DNA of 15,524 bases from positions 1 through 15,524 of the forward strand of contig JABDKZ010000113.1 of the NCBI GenBank assembly GCA_013001935.1. Reading direction: 5' to 3'. The notes beneath the pieces were generated by a model. The model saw nothing but the letters and a program-made list of their open reading frames with translations. It did no database searches and was not told where the DNA came from. Shown piece after piece: positions 1 to 7,841 of the stretch (within the stretch, counting starts at the first letter, position 1; each line of letters begins with the position of its first letter). The translations under genes and the position numbers were made by a program. This DNA comes from Maribacter sp. (lineage in GTDB: Bacteria; Bacteroidota; Bacteroidia; Flavobacteriales; Flavobacteriaceae).

Positions 1-363
1 CACTCATCTTTTTACTTTGTTTACCAGGGCAATGATCTTGTTGGCTATTTAAAGTTAAATGTAAACGAGGCCCAATCCGATTTAAAAGGTGAAGATTCCA
101 TAGAGTTGGAACGTATTTATGTGGTTCAGGAATTTCAAGGGAAAGGCATTGGAAAAGAGATGTTAGCATATGCGAAAAGATTGGCCGCCAAGACAACAAA
201 GACATTCCTTTGGCTGGGTGTTTGGGAGAGGAACAAAGGAGCAATTAAATTCTACGAGCAAAACGGATTTTCCAAATTTGGCATGCATCCCTATTACGTT
301 GGAAAAGACAAACAAATGGATTGGCTAATGCGGTTTGATTTGATTAACTTCAACGAAGAATAA
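1..363 (+). CDS. GNAT-family N-acetyltransferase, PaiA-like (5' end outside window)
   Basis: The reading frame is open from base 1 to the TAA at 361-363, giving the last 120 residues of a protein whose start lies left of the window. There is an ATG-less stretch before the TTG at 106, and the residues before it already look like a GNAT beta-sheet, so TTG 106 is not the start. The acetyl-CoA pyrophosphate loop is QGKGIGK (fragment residues 46-52), preceded by the strand LERIYV. The later WLGVWERN and FYEQNGF segments are the usual GNAT motif B region. The LERIYV...QGKGIGK, WLGVWE, and C-terminal DKQMDWLM pattern resembles the B. subtilis PaiA polyamine acetyltransferase group, so acetyl transfer to a polyamine or small amine is possible, but the substrate cannot be read from sequence. 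The serine hydrolase starts 12 bases downstream and may be cotranscribed. Confidence 0.9.
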   Translation, partial: HSSFYFVYQGNDLVGYLKLNVNEAQSDLKGEDSIELERIYVVQEFQGKGIGKEMLAYAKRLAAKTTKTFLWLGVWERNKGAIKFYEQNGFSKFGMHPYYVGKDKQMDWLMRFDLINFNEE

Positions 364-375
364 ATCAAATATAAT

Positions 376-1530
376 ATGCGTCCTTTTCAATTACTATTCA
401 TTGCCCTATTCATCACTAATTTCCTAATTGCCCAAGACGACTATTATTTCCCGGAACGGAATGTAGAATGGGCCGAAAGACCGCCAAAAGATTTCGGGGT
501 TAATTTCAACACACTGGAAGAGGCAGTTGATTTTGCTCAAAAGAATGAATACTCAGGCTCTCGAGATTTAAGGATAGCCATATTAAAAGGATTTGAAAGA
601 GAACCTTTTCATGAAATATTGGGTCCTACCAAGAAAAGAGGAGGCCCTGCGGGAGTAATACTTAAAAACGGATATGTAATTGCCAAATGGGGAGATACAA
701 AGCGCGTAGACATGACCTTTAGTGTTACCAAAAGTTTTCTGTCTACCGTTGCAGGCCTGGCAGCCGACAATTCCTTAATTGCTAGCACAAAAGATAAGGT
801 TGGGCAATATATTTGGGATGGTACATTTGGTGGGGAGCATAATGGTAAAATCACCTGGGAACATCTATTGCAACAAAATTCGGATTGGTCAGGTGAACTA
901 TGGGGCGGCAAGGATTGGGCCGATAGACCACCCAAAGAAGGAGGCCTTGATGATTGGAAATTTCGAAAATTGAATGAGCCAGGAACCGTTATGGAATATA
1001 ATGATGTACGGGTAAATGTTTTAGCATATGCACTGACGCATATTTGGCGAAAACCATTGCCTATGGTCTTGAAAGAACAACTTATGGATAAAATTGGGGC
1101 ATCAACCACTTGGCGTTGGCATGGTTATGAGCATGCCTGGACAGAAGTTGATGGTCTACAAATGAAATCTGTGACCGGAGGTGGTCATTCAGGAGCCGGG
1201 ATTTTCATAAGTACAGAAGACATGGCCCGTTTTGGACTTCTATTTTTGAATAATGGGAAATGGTCAGACCAGCAAATCATTAGTAATGCGTGGATTCAAA
1301 AGGCTATAGAACCATCAATACCGAATGTGAATTATGGTTATATGTGGTGGTTGAACAAAAAGGAAGGCCGGCATTGGGAAGGGCTTTCAGAAAACCTGTA
1401 TTATGCCGCAGGTTTTGGAGGCAATTTTATCGTTATTGATAAGGAAAACGATATGGTGGTGGTTACCCGTTGGTTAGAGCCTAATAAAATCGAAGAATTT
1501 ATGACCAAACTTAACGCATCGTTGAATTAA
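376..1530 (+). CDS. Exported serine hydrolase, beta-lactamase/esterase (class C) fold
   Basis: A 384-residue protein with a signal peptide (hydrophobic residues about 4-18, likely cut near A19-Q20). It carries the penicillin-binding-protein/class C fold signature: nucleophile motif SVTK (S116, K119), followed by the helix typical after SxxK. The second motif is YND (208-210) where class C beta-lactamases have Y-S/A-N. A glycine-rich block GGGHSGAGI lies at 268-276, and GFGG (346-349) sits where the KTG/HxG third motif belongs, followed by a strand ending VVVTR. The family includes esterases, D-amino-acid peptidases, 6-aminohexanoate-dimer hydrolases and beta-lactamases. With YND and no KTG an esterase or amidase is more likely than a true beta-lactamase, but the substrate is unknown. 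The product should act in the periplasm. Its stop codon overlaps that of the convergent aminotransferase at 1527-1530. Confidence 0.9.
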   Translation: MRPFQLLFIALFITNFLIAQDDYYFPERNVEWAERPPKDFGVNFNTLEEAVDFAQKNEYSGSRDLRIAILKGFEREPFHEILGPTKKRGGPAGVILKNGYVIAKWGDTKRVDMTFSVTKSFLSTVAGLAADNSLIASTKDKVGQYIWDGTFGGEHNGKITWEHLLQQNSDWSGELWGGKDWADRPPKEGGLDDWKFRKLNEPGTVMEYNDVRVNVLAYALTHIWRKPLPMVLKEQLMDKIGASTTWRWHGYEHAWTEVDGLQMKSVTGGGHSGAGIFISTEDMARFGLLFLNNGKWSDQQIISNAWIQKAIEPSIPNVNYGYMWWLNKKEGRHWEGLSENLYYAAGFGGNFIVIDKENDMVVVTRWLEPNKIEEFMTKLNASLN

Positions 1531-2684
1531 AGTTTGTTCAAAATTGAAGTCGCTTTTTCTAGTGTTTCCTGGGTTTTGGCAAAGCAAAAACGCAATACTT
1601 TATCATCTCTTTCCCCAACATTGAAAACAGAAATGGGAATAGATGCCAATTTATGTTCAACAATTAATCTTTCGACAAAATCAACATCACTTTCTTCGGT
1701 AATATTTGAATACCCGAGTAACTGAAAATAAGTGCCTTGGGAAGGGACTATGGTAAAACGGGAATCTTTCAACGCATTGAGGAAGAAATCCCTTTTTTCT
1801 TGGTAGAAACGATTCAATCCTAAATAATGTTCTGGATCCTGAAGATAGGCCGCCAATGCATGCTGCACAGGGTGGTCTACACAGAATACATTGAATTGAT
1901 GTGTTTTACGAAATTCGTGCATCAACTCTTTGGGCGCTACGCAGTACCCGACTTTCCATCCGGTAACATGAAAGGTTTTACCAAAAGAGGCGCAGACAAA
2001 AGTCCGAGAGGCCAAATCGTCAAAGCGTGAGGCGCTTTGATGTTCATTCCCGTCAAAAATAATATGTTCATATACCTCGTCGCTTATTACGATGATGTTC
2101 GTGTTTTTAATGCCTTTTTGAAGTTCCAGCATATCATCACTGGAAAGAATGGTACCCGTAGGATTATGGGGTGTATTAATAATGACCATCCTGGTTTTCG
2201 ATGTGATTTTATCTCTAAATACGTCCCAATTTATTTTGTAATCCTTTTCATTGAGCTGCACATGCACAGGAATACCGCCATTTACTGTGATTGCAGGCTC
2301 ATAACAGTCATATGCGGGTTTAAATACGATTACCTCATCGCCCTTGCCAATAAATGCAGTGACAGCGGTAAATATGGCCTGGGATGCCCCAATAGTAATA
2401 GTTATTTCACTTTCAGGATCGTATTTCCGATGATGTAATGTGGTTATTTTATGGGCAATGACCTCCCTTAGTTTCGGCAAACCAGCCATAGGTGCGTATT
2501 GATTATGGCCTTCGTTCAGCGCTTTAGTAACTAAATCTAACAAGTGTTGGTCCGGTTCAAAATTAGGGAAACCCTGGGAAAGGTTTGTAGCCTTGTATTT
2601 TTTTGCCATCAGCCCCACTGTGGTAAAAATTGTAGTTTTTACATAGGGTAATTTTGAGCTTATTTTATGTGGATAGTTGGGCAT
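1527..2684 (-). CDS. PLP-dependent aminotransferase, methionine aminotransferase (YbdL-like)
   Basis: A 385-residue fold-type I aminotransferase of normal family length. The N-terminus (KISSKLPYVKTTIFTTVGLMA) is the typical opening of the methionine/kynurenine aminotransferase group, followed by SQGFPNF (36-42). PLP-binding features are NPTG (174-177), SDEVYE (201-206, Asp202 and Tyr205), the Schiff-base lysine in SFGKTF (Lys236) and the substrate-carboxylate arginine in VLRFCF (Arg365). E. coli YbdL, the closest characterised type, prefers methionine and some aromatic amino acids, so a role in the last step of methionine salvage or in amino-acid transamination is likely; this is by family only. 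It lies 34 bases downstream of the vsr-like gene on the same strand and is probably cotranscribed with it. The ATG at 2682-2684 gives the expected N-terminus. Confidence 0.92.
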   Translation of the reverse strand: MPNYPHKISSKLPYVKTTIFTTVGLMAKKYKATNLSQGFPNFEPDQHLLDLVTKALNEGHNQYAPMAGLPKLREVIAHKITTLHHRKYDPESEITITIGASQAIFTAVTAFIGKGDEVIVFKPAYDCYEPAITVNGGIPVHVQLNEKDYKINWDVFRDKITSKTRMVIINTPHNPTGTILSSDDMLELQKGIKNTNIIVISDEVYEHIIFDGNEHQSASRFDDLASRTFVCASFGKTFHVTGWKVGYCVAPKELMHEFRKTHQFNVFCVDHPVQHALAAYLQDPEHYLGLNRFYQEKRDFFLNALKDSRFTIVPSQGTYFQLLGYSNITEESDVDFVERLIVEHKLASIPISVFNVGERDDKVLRFCFAKTQETLEKATSILNKL

Positions 2685-2718
2685 ATAACGTTTCTAACCA
2701 TAAAAATACTAAAACCAG

Positions 2719-3198
2719 CTAGCTTTTGTGGGATTGTAGCTCTAAGTGGGCAATAACTTTATGCAAACACGCGTCCAGATCTTTTTTTATCTGATTTTCC
2801 CAAAAACGGAATACTTTATATCCCAAACGACTTAATTCTTGATTCACTTCCGCGTCACGCTGCTGGTTGCGTTCTATTTTTGCAATCCAGAACTCCCGAT
2901 TGCTTTTTATTTTAGGCTTCCGCTCTTCCCAATTGTGTCCATGCCAGAATTCGCCATCAATGAATATTACGGTTTTGTACCTATTGAGCAAAATATCGGG
3001 TCTTCCAATCAATTTTCTTGAGTCAATCCGGTAGCGGTATCCCGATGCCCAAAGGGCCTTGCGGAATGCCAATTCGGGTTTGGTATTCTTACCTCGGATC
3101 TTGCCCATGATCTTAGAACGTTCAGGAGTCGTATAGAAACCGGATTCCTCATTGAATCGCGGTACTTTTATTTTAGTATCCGAGTAGGTTTTAGGCAT
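2719..3198 (-). CDS. vsr: Very short patch repair (Vsr)-family endonuclease, zinc-site cysteines lost
   Basis: A 159-residue protein with the Vsr core: ERSKIMGKIRGKNTKPE (26-42), GRPDILL (65-71, Asp68 matching catalytic Asp51 of E. coli Vsr), VIFIDGEFWHGHNW (77-90, His86 and His88 matching His69 and His71), REFWIAKIERNQQRD (101-115) and VFRFWEN (129-135). Characterised Vsr nicks 5' of the T in a T:G mismatch left by deamination of 5-methylcytosine. Here the structural zinc ligands Cys66, Cys73 and Cys117 of E. coli Vsr correspond to Glu83, Trp90 and Asn135, leaving one cysteine (144) in the protein. A 25-residue N-terminal extension precedes the core. No cytosine methyltransferase is in the window. 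It lies between the sdh terminator and the aminotransferase gene. A mismatch or nicking endonuclease role is likely, but the recognised lesion may differ from that of E. coli Vsr. Confidence 0.9.
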   Translation of the reverse strand: MPKTYSDTKIKVPRFNEESGFYTTPERSKIMGKIRGKNTKPELAFRKALWASGYRYRIDSRKLIGRPDILLNRYKTVIFIDGEFWHGHNWEERKPKIKSNREFWIAKIERNQQRDAEVNQELSRLGYKVFRFWENQIKKDLDACLHKVIAHLELQSHKS

Positions 3199-3204
3199 AA
3201 CTAA

Positions 3205-3241
3205 AGATAAAAAAATCCCATCCGAAATAGGATGGGATTTT
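3205..3241 (-). terminator. Intrinsic terminator of the sdhCAB operon
   Basis: A perfect 12-base inverted repeat (AAAATCCCATCC at 3212-3223 and GGATGGGATTTT at 3230-3241) closes a 6-base loop. Read leftward, the stem ends in a run of T (the A run at 3209-3215 on the + strand). It lies 26 bases beyond the sdhB stop and 13 bases before the vsr start codon, so it separates the operon from vsr, unless read-through supplies vsr transcription. Confidence 0.85.
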
Positions 3242-3267
3242 AAATATATCCTTTTACGCTTCTTAAA

Positions 3268-4017
3268 TTAGAATTTAATCATGTTCGCTTTTACCAGCTC
3301 ACGGTTCATACGCGCAATGTTCTCTAAAGAAATGCCTTTAGGGCATTCAACCTCGCAAGCTCCTGTATTGGTACAGTTCCCAAAACCTTCCAAATCCATT
3401 TGCGCTACCATATTTTTTACACGATCAACCGCTTCCACCTGCCCCTGGGGTAATAATGCGTATTGTGAAACTTTGGCCCCAACGAACAACATGGCAGAGG
3501 AATTTTTGCATGATGCCACACAGGCACCACAACCTATACAGGTAGCCGCATCCATTGCTGTATCTGCTGCATCCTTGGCAATTAAAATATTGTTTGCGTC
3601 TTGGGTGTTCCCCGATGTATTAACAGAAATAAAACCACCAGCTTGTTGGATCCTGTCAAATGCAGACCGATCTACAATCAAATCCTTGATTACAGGAAAT
3701 GCTTTCGCTCTCCACGGCTCTATAGAAATGGTATCCCCATCTTTAAAACTGCGCATATGCAGTTGGCAAACGGTGATTTCCCTATCAGGGCCATGGGCAC
3801 GACCATTGATGTACATGGAACACATACCACAAATTCCCTCACGGCAGTCATGATCAAAGGCGATTGGCTCCTCATCCTTATCAATTAAATCCTGGTTCAA
3901 TACATCCAGCATTTCAAGAAATGACATATCTGGAGAAACATCATTAAGTTGATATTCCATCATCTTGCCTTTAGCTTTTGCATCGTTTTGACGCCATATT
4001 TTTAAGGTTAATTTCAT
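3268..4017 (-). CDS. sdhB: Succinate dehydrogenase/fumarate reductase iron-sulfur subunit
   Basis: A 249-residue protein carrying all three iron-sulfur clusters of complex II. The plant-ferredoxin-type [2Fe-2S] ligands are Cys58, Cys63, Cys66 (in [10 protein letters not shown]) and Cys84. The C-terminal ferredoxin-like domain has [11 protein letters not shown] (Cys160, 163, 166, 170) and [14 protein letters not shown] (Cys215, 221, 225). By comparison with E. coli SdhB, Cys160/163/166/225 bind the [4Fe-4S] cluster and Cys170/215/221 the [3Fe-4S] cluster. It passes electrons from SdhA to the heme/quinone subunit at the cytoplasmic face of the inner membrane. It is the last gene of sdhCAB, 7 bases after sdhA, and is followed by an intrinsic terminator. 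The length and order match the Bacteroidota/Wolinella-type enzyme. Confidence 0.98.
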   Translation of the reverse strand: MKLTLKIWRQNDAKAKGKMMEYQLNDVSPDMSFLEMLDVLNQDLIDKDEEPIAFDHDCREGICGMCSMYINGRAHGPDREITVCQLHMRSFKDGDTISIEPWRAKAFPVIKDLIVDRSAFDRIQQAGGFISVNTSGNTQDANNILIAKDAADTAMDAATCIGCGACVASCKNSSAMLFVGAKVSQYALLPQGQVEAVDRVKNMVAQMDLEGFGNCTNTGACEVECPKGISLENIARMNRELVKANMIKF

Positions 4018-4024
4018 AGGTTTC

Positions 4025-6025
4025 CTATTTATAGCTTCTTTCTTTAACTTCTATGTCTTCGTATTTCAGATCTTCTTTATGAAGAACAGCATCTTTGGGT
4101 TCTCCTTTATATTCCCATGCGGCAACATATTGAAATTCTTTCCTACGTTTAGCTTCGCCTTCTTCGGTCTGGTGCTCCTCCCTAAAGTGTCCTCCACAGG
4201 ATTCTTCACGTTCTAAGGCATCTTTGGCAAATAATTCTCCTAACTCTAAGAAATCGGCTACGCGTACTGCTTTGGCCAATTCTTCATTATACTCATCAGC
4301 GCGTCCAGGTATTTTCACATCCTGCCAGAACTCTTTTCTAAGTGCTGCAATCTCACTGATCGCCTCTTTGAGATCTTTCGCATTTCGAGACATTCCGCAT
4401 TTGTTCCACATAATCTTTCCTAAACGTTTGTGGAAATGATCAACGGAATACTTACCATTGTTATTAATTAATTTATCCAATCTTTCCCTTACATAATTTT
4501 CAGCAGCATCAAATTCAGGTGAATCTATGGGAATAGCTCCAGTTCTAATATCATCAGCTAAATAATCACCGATGGTATACGGCAAAACAAAATAGCCATC
4601 AGCCAGTCCCTGCATTAATGCTGAAGCTCCTAATCTATTTGCTCCATGATCCGAGAAATTAGCTTCACCGATACAGTATAAGCCTGGCACTGTAGTCATT
4701 AAATTATAATCTACCCAAACGCCTCCCATGGTATAATGCACCGCTGGGAAGATCATCATGGGTGTTTCATATGGATTTTGATCTATGATTTTCTCGTACA
4801 TCTGGAATAAATTTCCATACTTACTTTTAATCATTTCTTTCCCCAATTTCGTTACGAGAGCAGCATCATCTTCATCTAAACCTTTTACATGGGCCTGTTC
4901 TTTGCCATAACGCTGAATTGCAGCAGCAAAATCCAAATACACGGCTTCACCGGTAGCGTTAACACCAAAGCCGGCATCACAACGTTCTTTTGCAGCGCGA
5001 GAAGCGACATCACGAGGTACTAAGTTACCAAAAGCGGGGTAACGTCTTTCGAGGAAATAATCCCTATCTTCTTCTGCAATTTTAGTTGGTTTTAATTTAC
5101 CCTCTTGAATGGCTTTTGCATCTTCCAATTTGCCAGGAACCCATATTCTTCCATCATTACGCAATGATTCTGACATTAATGTCAATTTAGATTGATGGTC
5201 TCCTGAAACCGGAATACAAGTAGGGTGGATTTGAGTGAAACAGGGGTTAGCAAAAAAAGCACCTCTTTTGTGTGCTTTCCACGCGGCTGTTACATTACTT
5301 CCCATGGCATAGGTTGATAAATAAAATGCATTACCATACCCACCGGTTCCTAGTACCACGGCGTGGGCAGAATGCCTTTCAATCTCCCCGGTAACCAGGT
5401 TACGGGCTATAATACCTCTGGCTTTGCCATCAACTAGCACCACATCTAACATTTCATGGCGATTATAAGGTTTGATCTTGCCACGTCCAATTTGACGATT
5501 CATGGCCGAATAAGCGCCCAATAACAATTGTTGTCCGGTTTGCCCTTTGGCATAAAATGTTCGTGAAACCAATACCCCACCAAAAGAACGATTGTCTAAC
5601 AAACCTCCATAATCACGAGCAAAAGGTACCCCTTGAGCTACACATTGGTCAATAATATTCACTGACACCTCTGCCAAGCGATGTACATTTGCTTCCCGAG
5701 AGCGATAATCCCCTCCTTTCACAGTATCATAGAATAGACGATACGTAGAATCCCCATCACCTTGATAATTCTTTGCGGCATTAATCCCTCCTTGAGCAGC
5801 AATAGAGTGTGCTCTACGGGGAGAATCTTGAAAACAAAAGGTCTTTACGTTATACCCCAGCTCTGCCAAGCTAGCGGCTGCTGAACCTCCCGCCAAACCG
5901 GTACCTACCACAATAATATCGATCAATCGTTTGTTGGCCGGGTTTACAAGATTTATTTTGTCCTTATAGGTGGTCCACTTGTCCTTAATTGGCCCTTTTG
6001 GCACTTTTGAGTCTAATACAGACAT
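4025..6025 (-). CDS. sdhA: Succinate dehydrogenase/fumarate reductase flavoprotein subunit
   Basis: A 666-residue flavoprotein that oxidises succinate to fumarate. The FAD-binding Rossmann motif is GTGLAGG (41-47). The covalent FAD histidine is His73 in [10 protein letters not shown]. Active-site residues are seen in QIHPT (His267, Thr269), in PRDVASR (Arg338 as the proton-transfer arginine by comparison with E. coli SdhA/FrdA), HYTMGGV (His430) and GANRLG (Arg464). The C-terminus has the GGHFREEH segment seen across SdhA proteins. It is longer than the ~590-residue proteobacterial enzymes because of a ~35-residue N-terminal lead and acidic/lysine-rich insertions and tail, as expected for the Bacteroidota and B. 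subtilis-like branch. It starts 12 bases after sdhC and ends 7 bases before sdhB, so the three genes form one transcript. Confidence 0.98.
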   Translation of the reverse strand: MSVLDSKVPKGPIKDKWTTYKDKINLVNPANKRLIDIIVVGTGLAGGSAAASLAELGYNVKTFCFQDSPRRAHSIAAQGGINAAKNYQGDGDSTYRLFYDTVKGGDYRSREANVHRLAEVSVNIIDQCVAQGVPFARDYGGLLDNRSFGGVLVSRTFYAKGQTGQQLLLGAYSAMNRQIGRGKIKPYNRHEMLDVVLVDGKARGIIARNLVTGEIERHSAHAVVLGTGGYGNAFYLSTYAMGSNVTAAWKAHKRGAFFANPCFTQIHPTCIPVSGDHQSKLTLMSESLRNDGRIWVPGKLEDAKAIQEGKLKPTKIAEEDRDYFLERRYPAFGNLVPRDVASRAAKERCDAGFGVNATGEAVYLDFAAAIQRYGKEQAHVKGLDEDDAALVTKLGKEMIKSKYGNLFQMYEKIIDQNPYETPMMIFPAVHYTMGGVWVDYNLMTTVPGLYCIGEANFSDHGANRLGASALMQGLADGYFVLPYTIGDYLADDIRTGAIPIDSPEFDAAENYVRERLDKLINNNGKYSVDHFHKRLGKIMWNKCGMSRNAKDLKEAISEIAALRKEFWQDVKIPGRADEYNEELAKAVRVADFLELGELFAKDALEREESCGGHFREEHQTEEGEAKRRKEFQYVAAWEYKGEPKDAVLHKEDLKYEDIEVKERSYK

Positions 6026-6037
6026 AAATAAATGGTA

Positions 6038-6715
6038 TTAATGGTTAAAATGATGGAAAAGCGCAATTACTATAAACCCTAATGGAATAAGTATGGAATA
6101 AGCCTTACCAATATTTTGCATTGTTTTTTTTCTTCCCATGGTCGCCCCAATTGATTGAAAAGCCGAAGTGAAGCCGTGCAATAGATGTAATGCTAATAAA
6201 ACAAAGGCTAAAACATAAGCGCCAACGCGCAGCGGGTTTTCAAATTTATGGACCAATTCTTCATAATATCTGTATCCATCGCCATCGGATAACAAACCGG
6301 ACATATCGCCCTGAATATATTTTACGTTCATTTCTGGAATCCAGAAATCGATAAAATGCAAGACAAGGAACGCCAAAACAACGGCGCCGCTCAGCAGCAT
6401 ATTTCTGCTCATCCACGACGAATTGGCCGACCCTGTATTTTTTACGTATTTCACATTTCGAGCACTCCTATTTTTCATTTCCAGAACAAAGCCCATTATA
6501 AAATGAAAAACGACACCGAAAACAAGTACTGGTTGCATTGCGAATTGCACTAACGGATTAGTACCCATAAAATGTGAGAATTCATTAAAGACCTCTTTAC
6601 TGAAAAGTGAGGTCAAATTGACCGATAAATGAATAATCAAGAAAATAATAAGAAAAAAAGCAGAAAGAGCCATTGCATACTTTCTACCTATCGAAGTTTT
6701 AAAGAACCCGCTCAT
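6038..6715 (-). CDS. sdhC: Succinate dehydrogenase cytochrome b558 subunit (five-helix, type B)
   Basis: A 225-residue integral membrane protein with five hydrophobic helices (about 13-38, 55-80, 105-126, 162-185 and 202-222). It anchors SdhAB and reduces quinone, and belongs to the single-subunit, two-heme b558 family of B. subtilis, Wolinella and Bacteroidota. Likely heme-axial histidines, matched by position and local pattern to B. subtilis SdhC His28, 70, 113 and 155, are His29, His71, His120 and His177. No glutamate lies two residues before the fourth-helix histidine, where Wolinella fumarate reductase has Glu180; this fits a succinate oxidase rather than a fumarate reductase. There is no sdhD, as expected for this type. 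It is the first gene of the leftward sdhCAB operon. Confidence 0.95.
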   Translation of the reverse strand: MSGFFKTSIGRKYAMALSAFFLIIFLIIHLSVNLTSLFSKEVFNEFSHFMGTNPLVQFAMQPVLVFGVVFHFIMGFVLEMKNRSARNVKYVKNTGSANSSWMSRNMLLSGAVVLAFLVLHFIDFWIPEMNVKYIQGDMSGLLSDGDGYRYYEELVHKFENPLRVGAYVLAFVLLALHLLHGFTSAFQSIGATMGRKKTMQNIGKAYSILIPLGFIVIALFHHFNH

Positions 6716-6734
6716 TGGTAGTTGATTTTGCCTG

Positions 6735-6765
6735 CTAATTTAATGATCCGATAAATTATTAACAA
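6735..6765 (-). promoter_or_regulatory. Candidate Bacteroidota-type promoter for sdhCAB
   Basis: On the minus strand a TTG (complement of 6763-6765) is followed after 20 bases by TAAATTAG (complement of 6735-6742), close to the Bacteroidota sigma-A pattern TTG-N19-21-TAnnTTTG. Transcription would begin about 15 bases before the sdhC start codon. In AT-rich DNA a match of this quality can arise by chance. Confidence 0.35.
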
Positions 6766-6950
6766 ACTTTGAGGCCTTTAATATACAGTATTTAGAACCA
6801 GTTTAAGAAATTGGTATTTATCTGGGCAGTAAAAGTTCAGAATAATTGCATTTTGTTAAAGAATCAAACTAAAACCAAGAACAAGTTTGGGAAGAATTGC
6901 AATTTTTAACCGATATTACATTCCAATTTTAATACTAAGCTGTTTTTTCG

Positions 6951-7841
6951 ATGGATATTGGACTTCTATCAGTCAGTATGAATGTGTATTCTACCAAACG
7001 CATAGCACAAGAGGCTGAAAATTTAGGTCATTATATAGAATTGATCGATCACACCAAATGTTCTGTAAAATTAGGTTCAGGTAAGCCAATGGTATATTAT
7101 CTGAATGAAGATGTAACCGATGCCTTTGATGCCATAATACCAAGAATTGGAGCCAAAGTAACCAGGCATGGTGTAGCTATTGTAAAACAGTTTGAAATGA
7201 ATGGTGTGTTCAGTACAGCCCATTCTTTAAGTATAACCCGGGCAAGAAATAAAGTACGGACACTTCAGATATTATCACGTAAGCATATACCCATTCCTGA
7301 AACCCTCTTTTCTATTAACCCCGACGATATTGAAGAACAAATTGAGCTTTTAGGAGGTCCACCGGTCATTATCAAACTACAGGAGGGCACCCAGGGGCTT
7401 GGTGTAATTCTAGCAGAAAGTAAAAAGTCGGCCAAATCAATCATTGACACTTTTTATAAAATGGATACAAGCATACTTATTCAAAAGTATATCGAGGAAT
7501 CAAATGGGGAAGATATTCGCATTTTTGTCGTTGGCAACAAGGTTGTTGCAAGCATGAAGCGTAGTAGTCCTGTTGGTGAATTTCGTTCCAATGTGCATCG
7601 GGGAGGGGTAACCGAGGCAATTAAACCAACTGCCAAAGAGCAAATTATAGCATTGAATGCGACAAAGCACTTAGGCTTGGGCGTTGCCGGTGTCGATATC
7701 ATTCGTTCCAAAAAGGGGCCCTTACTTATTGAGGTCAATGCATCCCCAGGACTACAGGGTATTGAGGAAGCTACGGGTGTAAATATCGCCAAAGAAATAA
7801 TATTGTTTGTAGAAAGAAATGTTCCAAGAAAAAGAAAATAA
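6951..7841 (+). CDS. rimK: RimK-type ATP-grasp ligase (S6--L-glutamate ligase family)
   Basis: A 296-residue protein of the usual RimK length. The N-terminal domain ends in the RimK hallmark IPRIG (63-67). The ATP-grasp core follows: NKVRTLQIL (100-108), the VIIKLQEGTQGLGV segment (139-152) with Lys142 and the glycine-rich ATP loop, EDIRIFVVG (187-195), GEFRSNVHRGG (209-219) and the metal-binding end IEVNASPG (260-267, Glu261 and Asn263) after Asp249. The family ligates amino acids through an acyl-phosphate; E. coli RimK adds glutamates to the C-terminus of ribosomal protein S6 and can make poly-alpha-glutamate. The target here is not known. A 235-base divergent gap separates it from sdhC. 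Its last 23 bases overlap the next gene, so translation is probably coupled. Confidence 0.93.
   Translation: MDIGLLSVSMNVYSTKRIAQEAENLGHYIELIDHTKCSVKLGSGKPMVYYLNEDVTDAFDAIIPRIGAKVTRHGVAIVKQFEMNGVFSTAHSLSITRARNKVRTLQILSRKHIPIPETLFSINPDDIEEQIELLGGPPVIIKLQEGTQGLGVILAESKKSAKSIIDTFYKMDTSILIQKYIEESNGEDIRIFVVGNKVVASMKRSSPVGEFRSNVHRGGVTEAIKPTAKEQIIALNATKHLGLGVAGVDIIRSKKGPLLIEVNASPGLQGIEEATGVNIAKEIILFVERNVPRKRK

Noticed and set aside
106..363. TTG at 106 as the start of an 85-residue acetyltransferase.
   Set aside because: The same frame is open to base 1 and its upstream residues continue the GNAT fold, so the gene is simply cut by the window edge.
609..1109. A 166-codon open frame on the minus strand inside the serine hydrolase.
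   Set aside because: The + strand frame has the signal peptide and catalytic motifs of a real family; the antisense frame has none.
2037..2438. A 133-codon rightward frame within the aminotransferase.
   Set aside because: It is a shadow of the aminotransferase, whose PLP motifs run straight through this stretch.
3281..3853. A 190-codon open frame on the + strand opposite sdhB.
   Set aside because: It lies wholly antisense to a gene with every expected cysteine motif; its translation has no recognisable domain and is a by-product of sdhB codon use.
6844..6909. Two similar AT-rich words, AATTGCATTTTGTTAA and AATTGCAATTTTTAA, about 50 bases apart in the gap before rimK.
   Set aside because: They match imperfectly in low-complexity DNA; without conservation in relatives I cannot call them operator sites.
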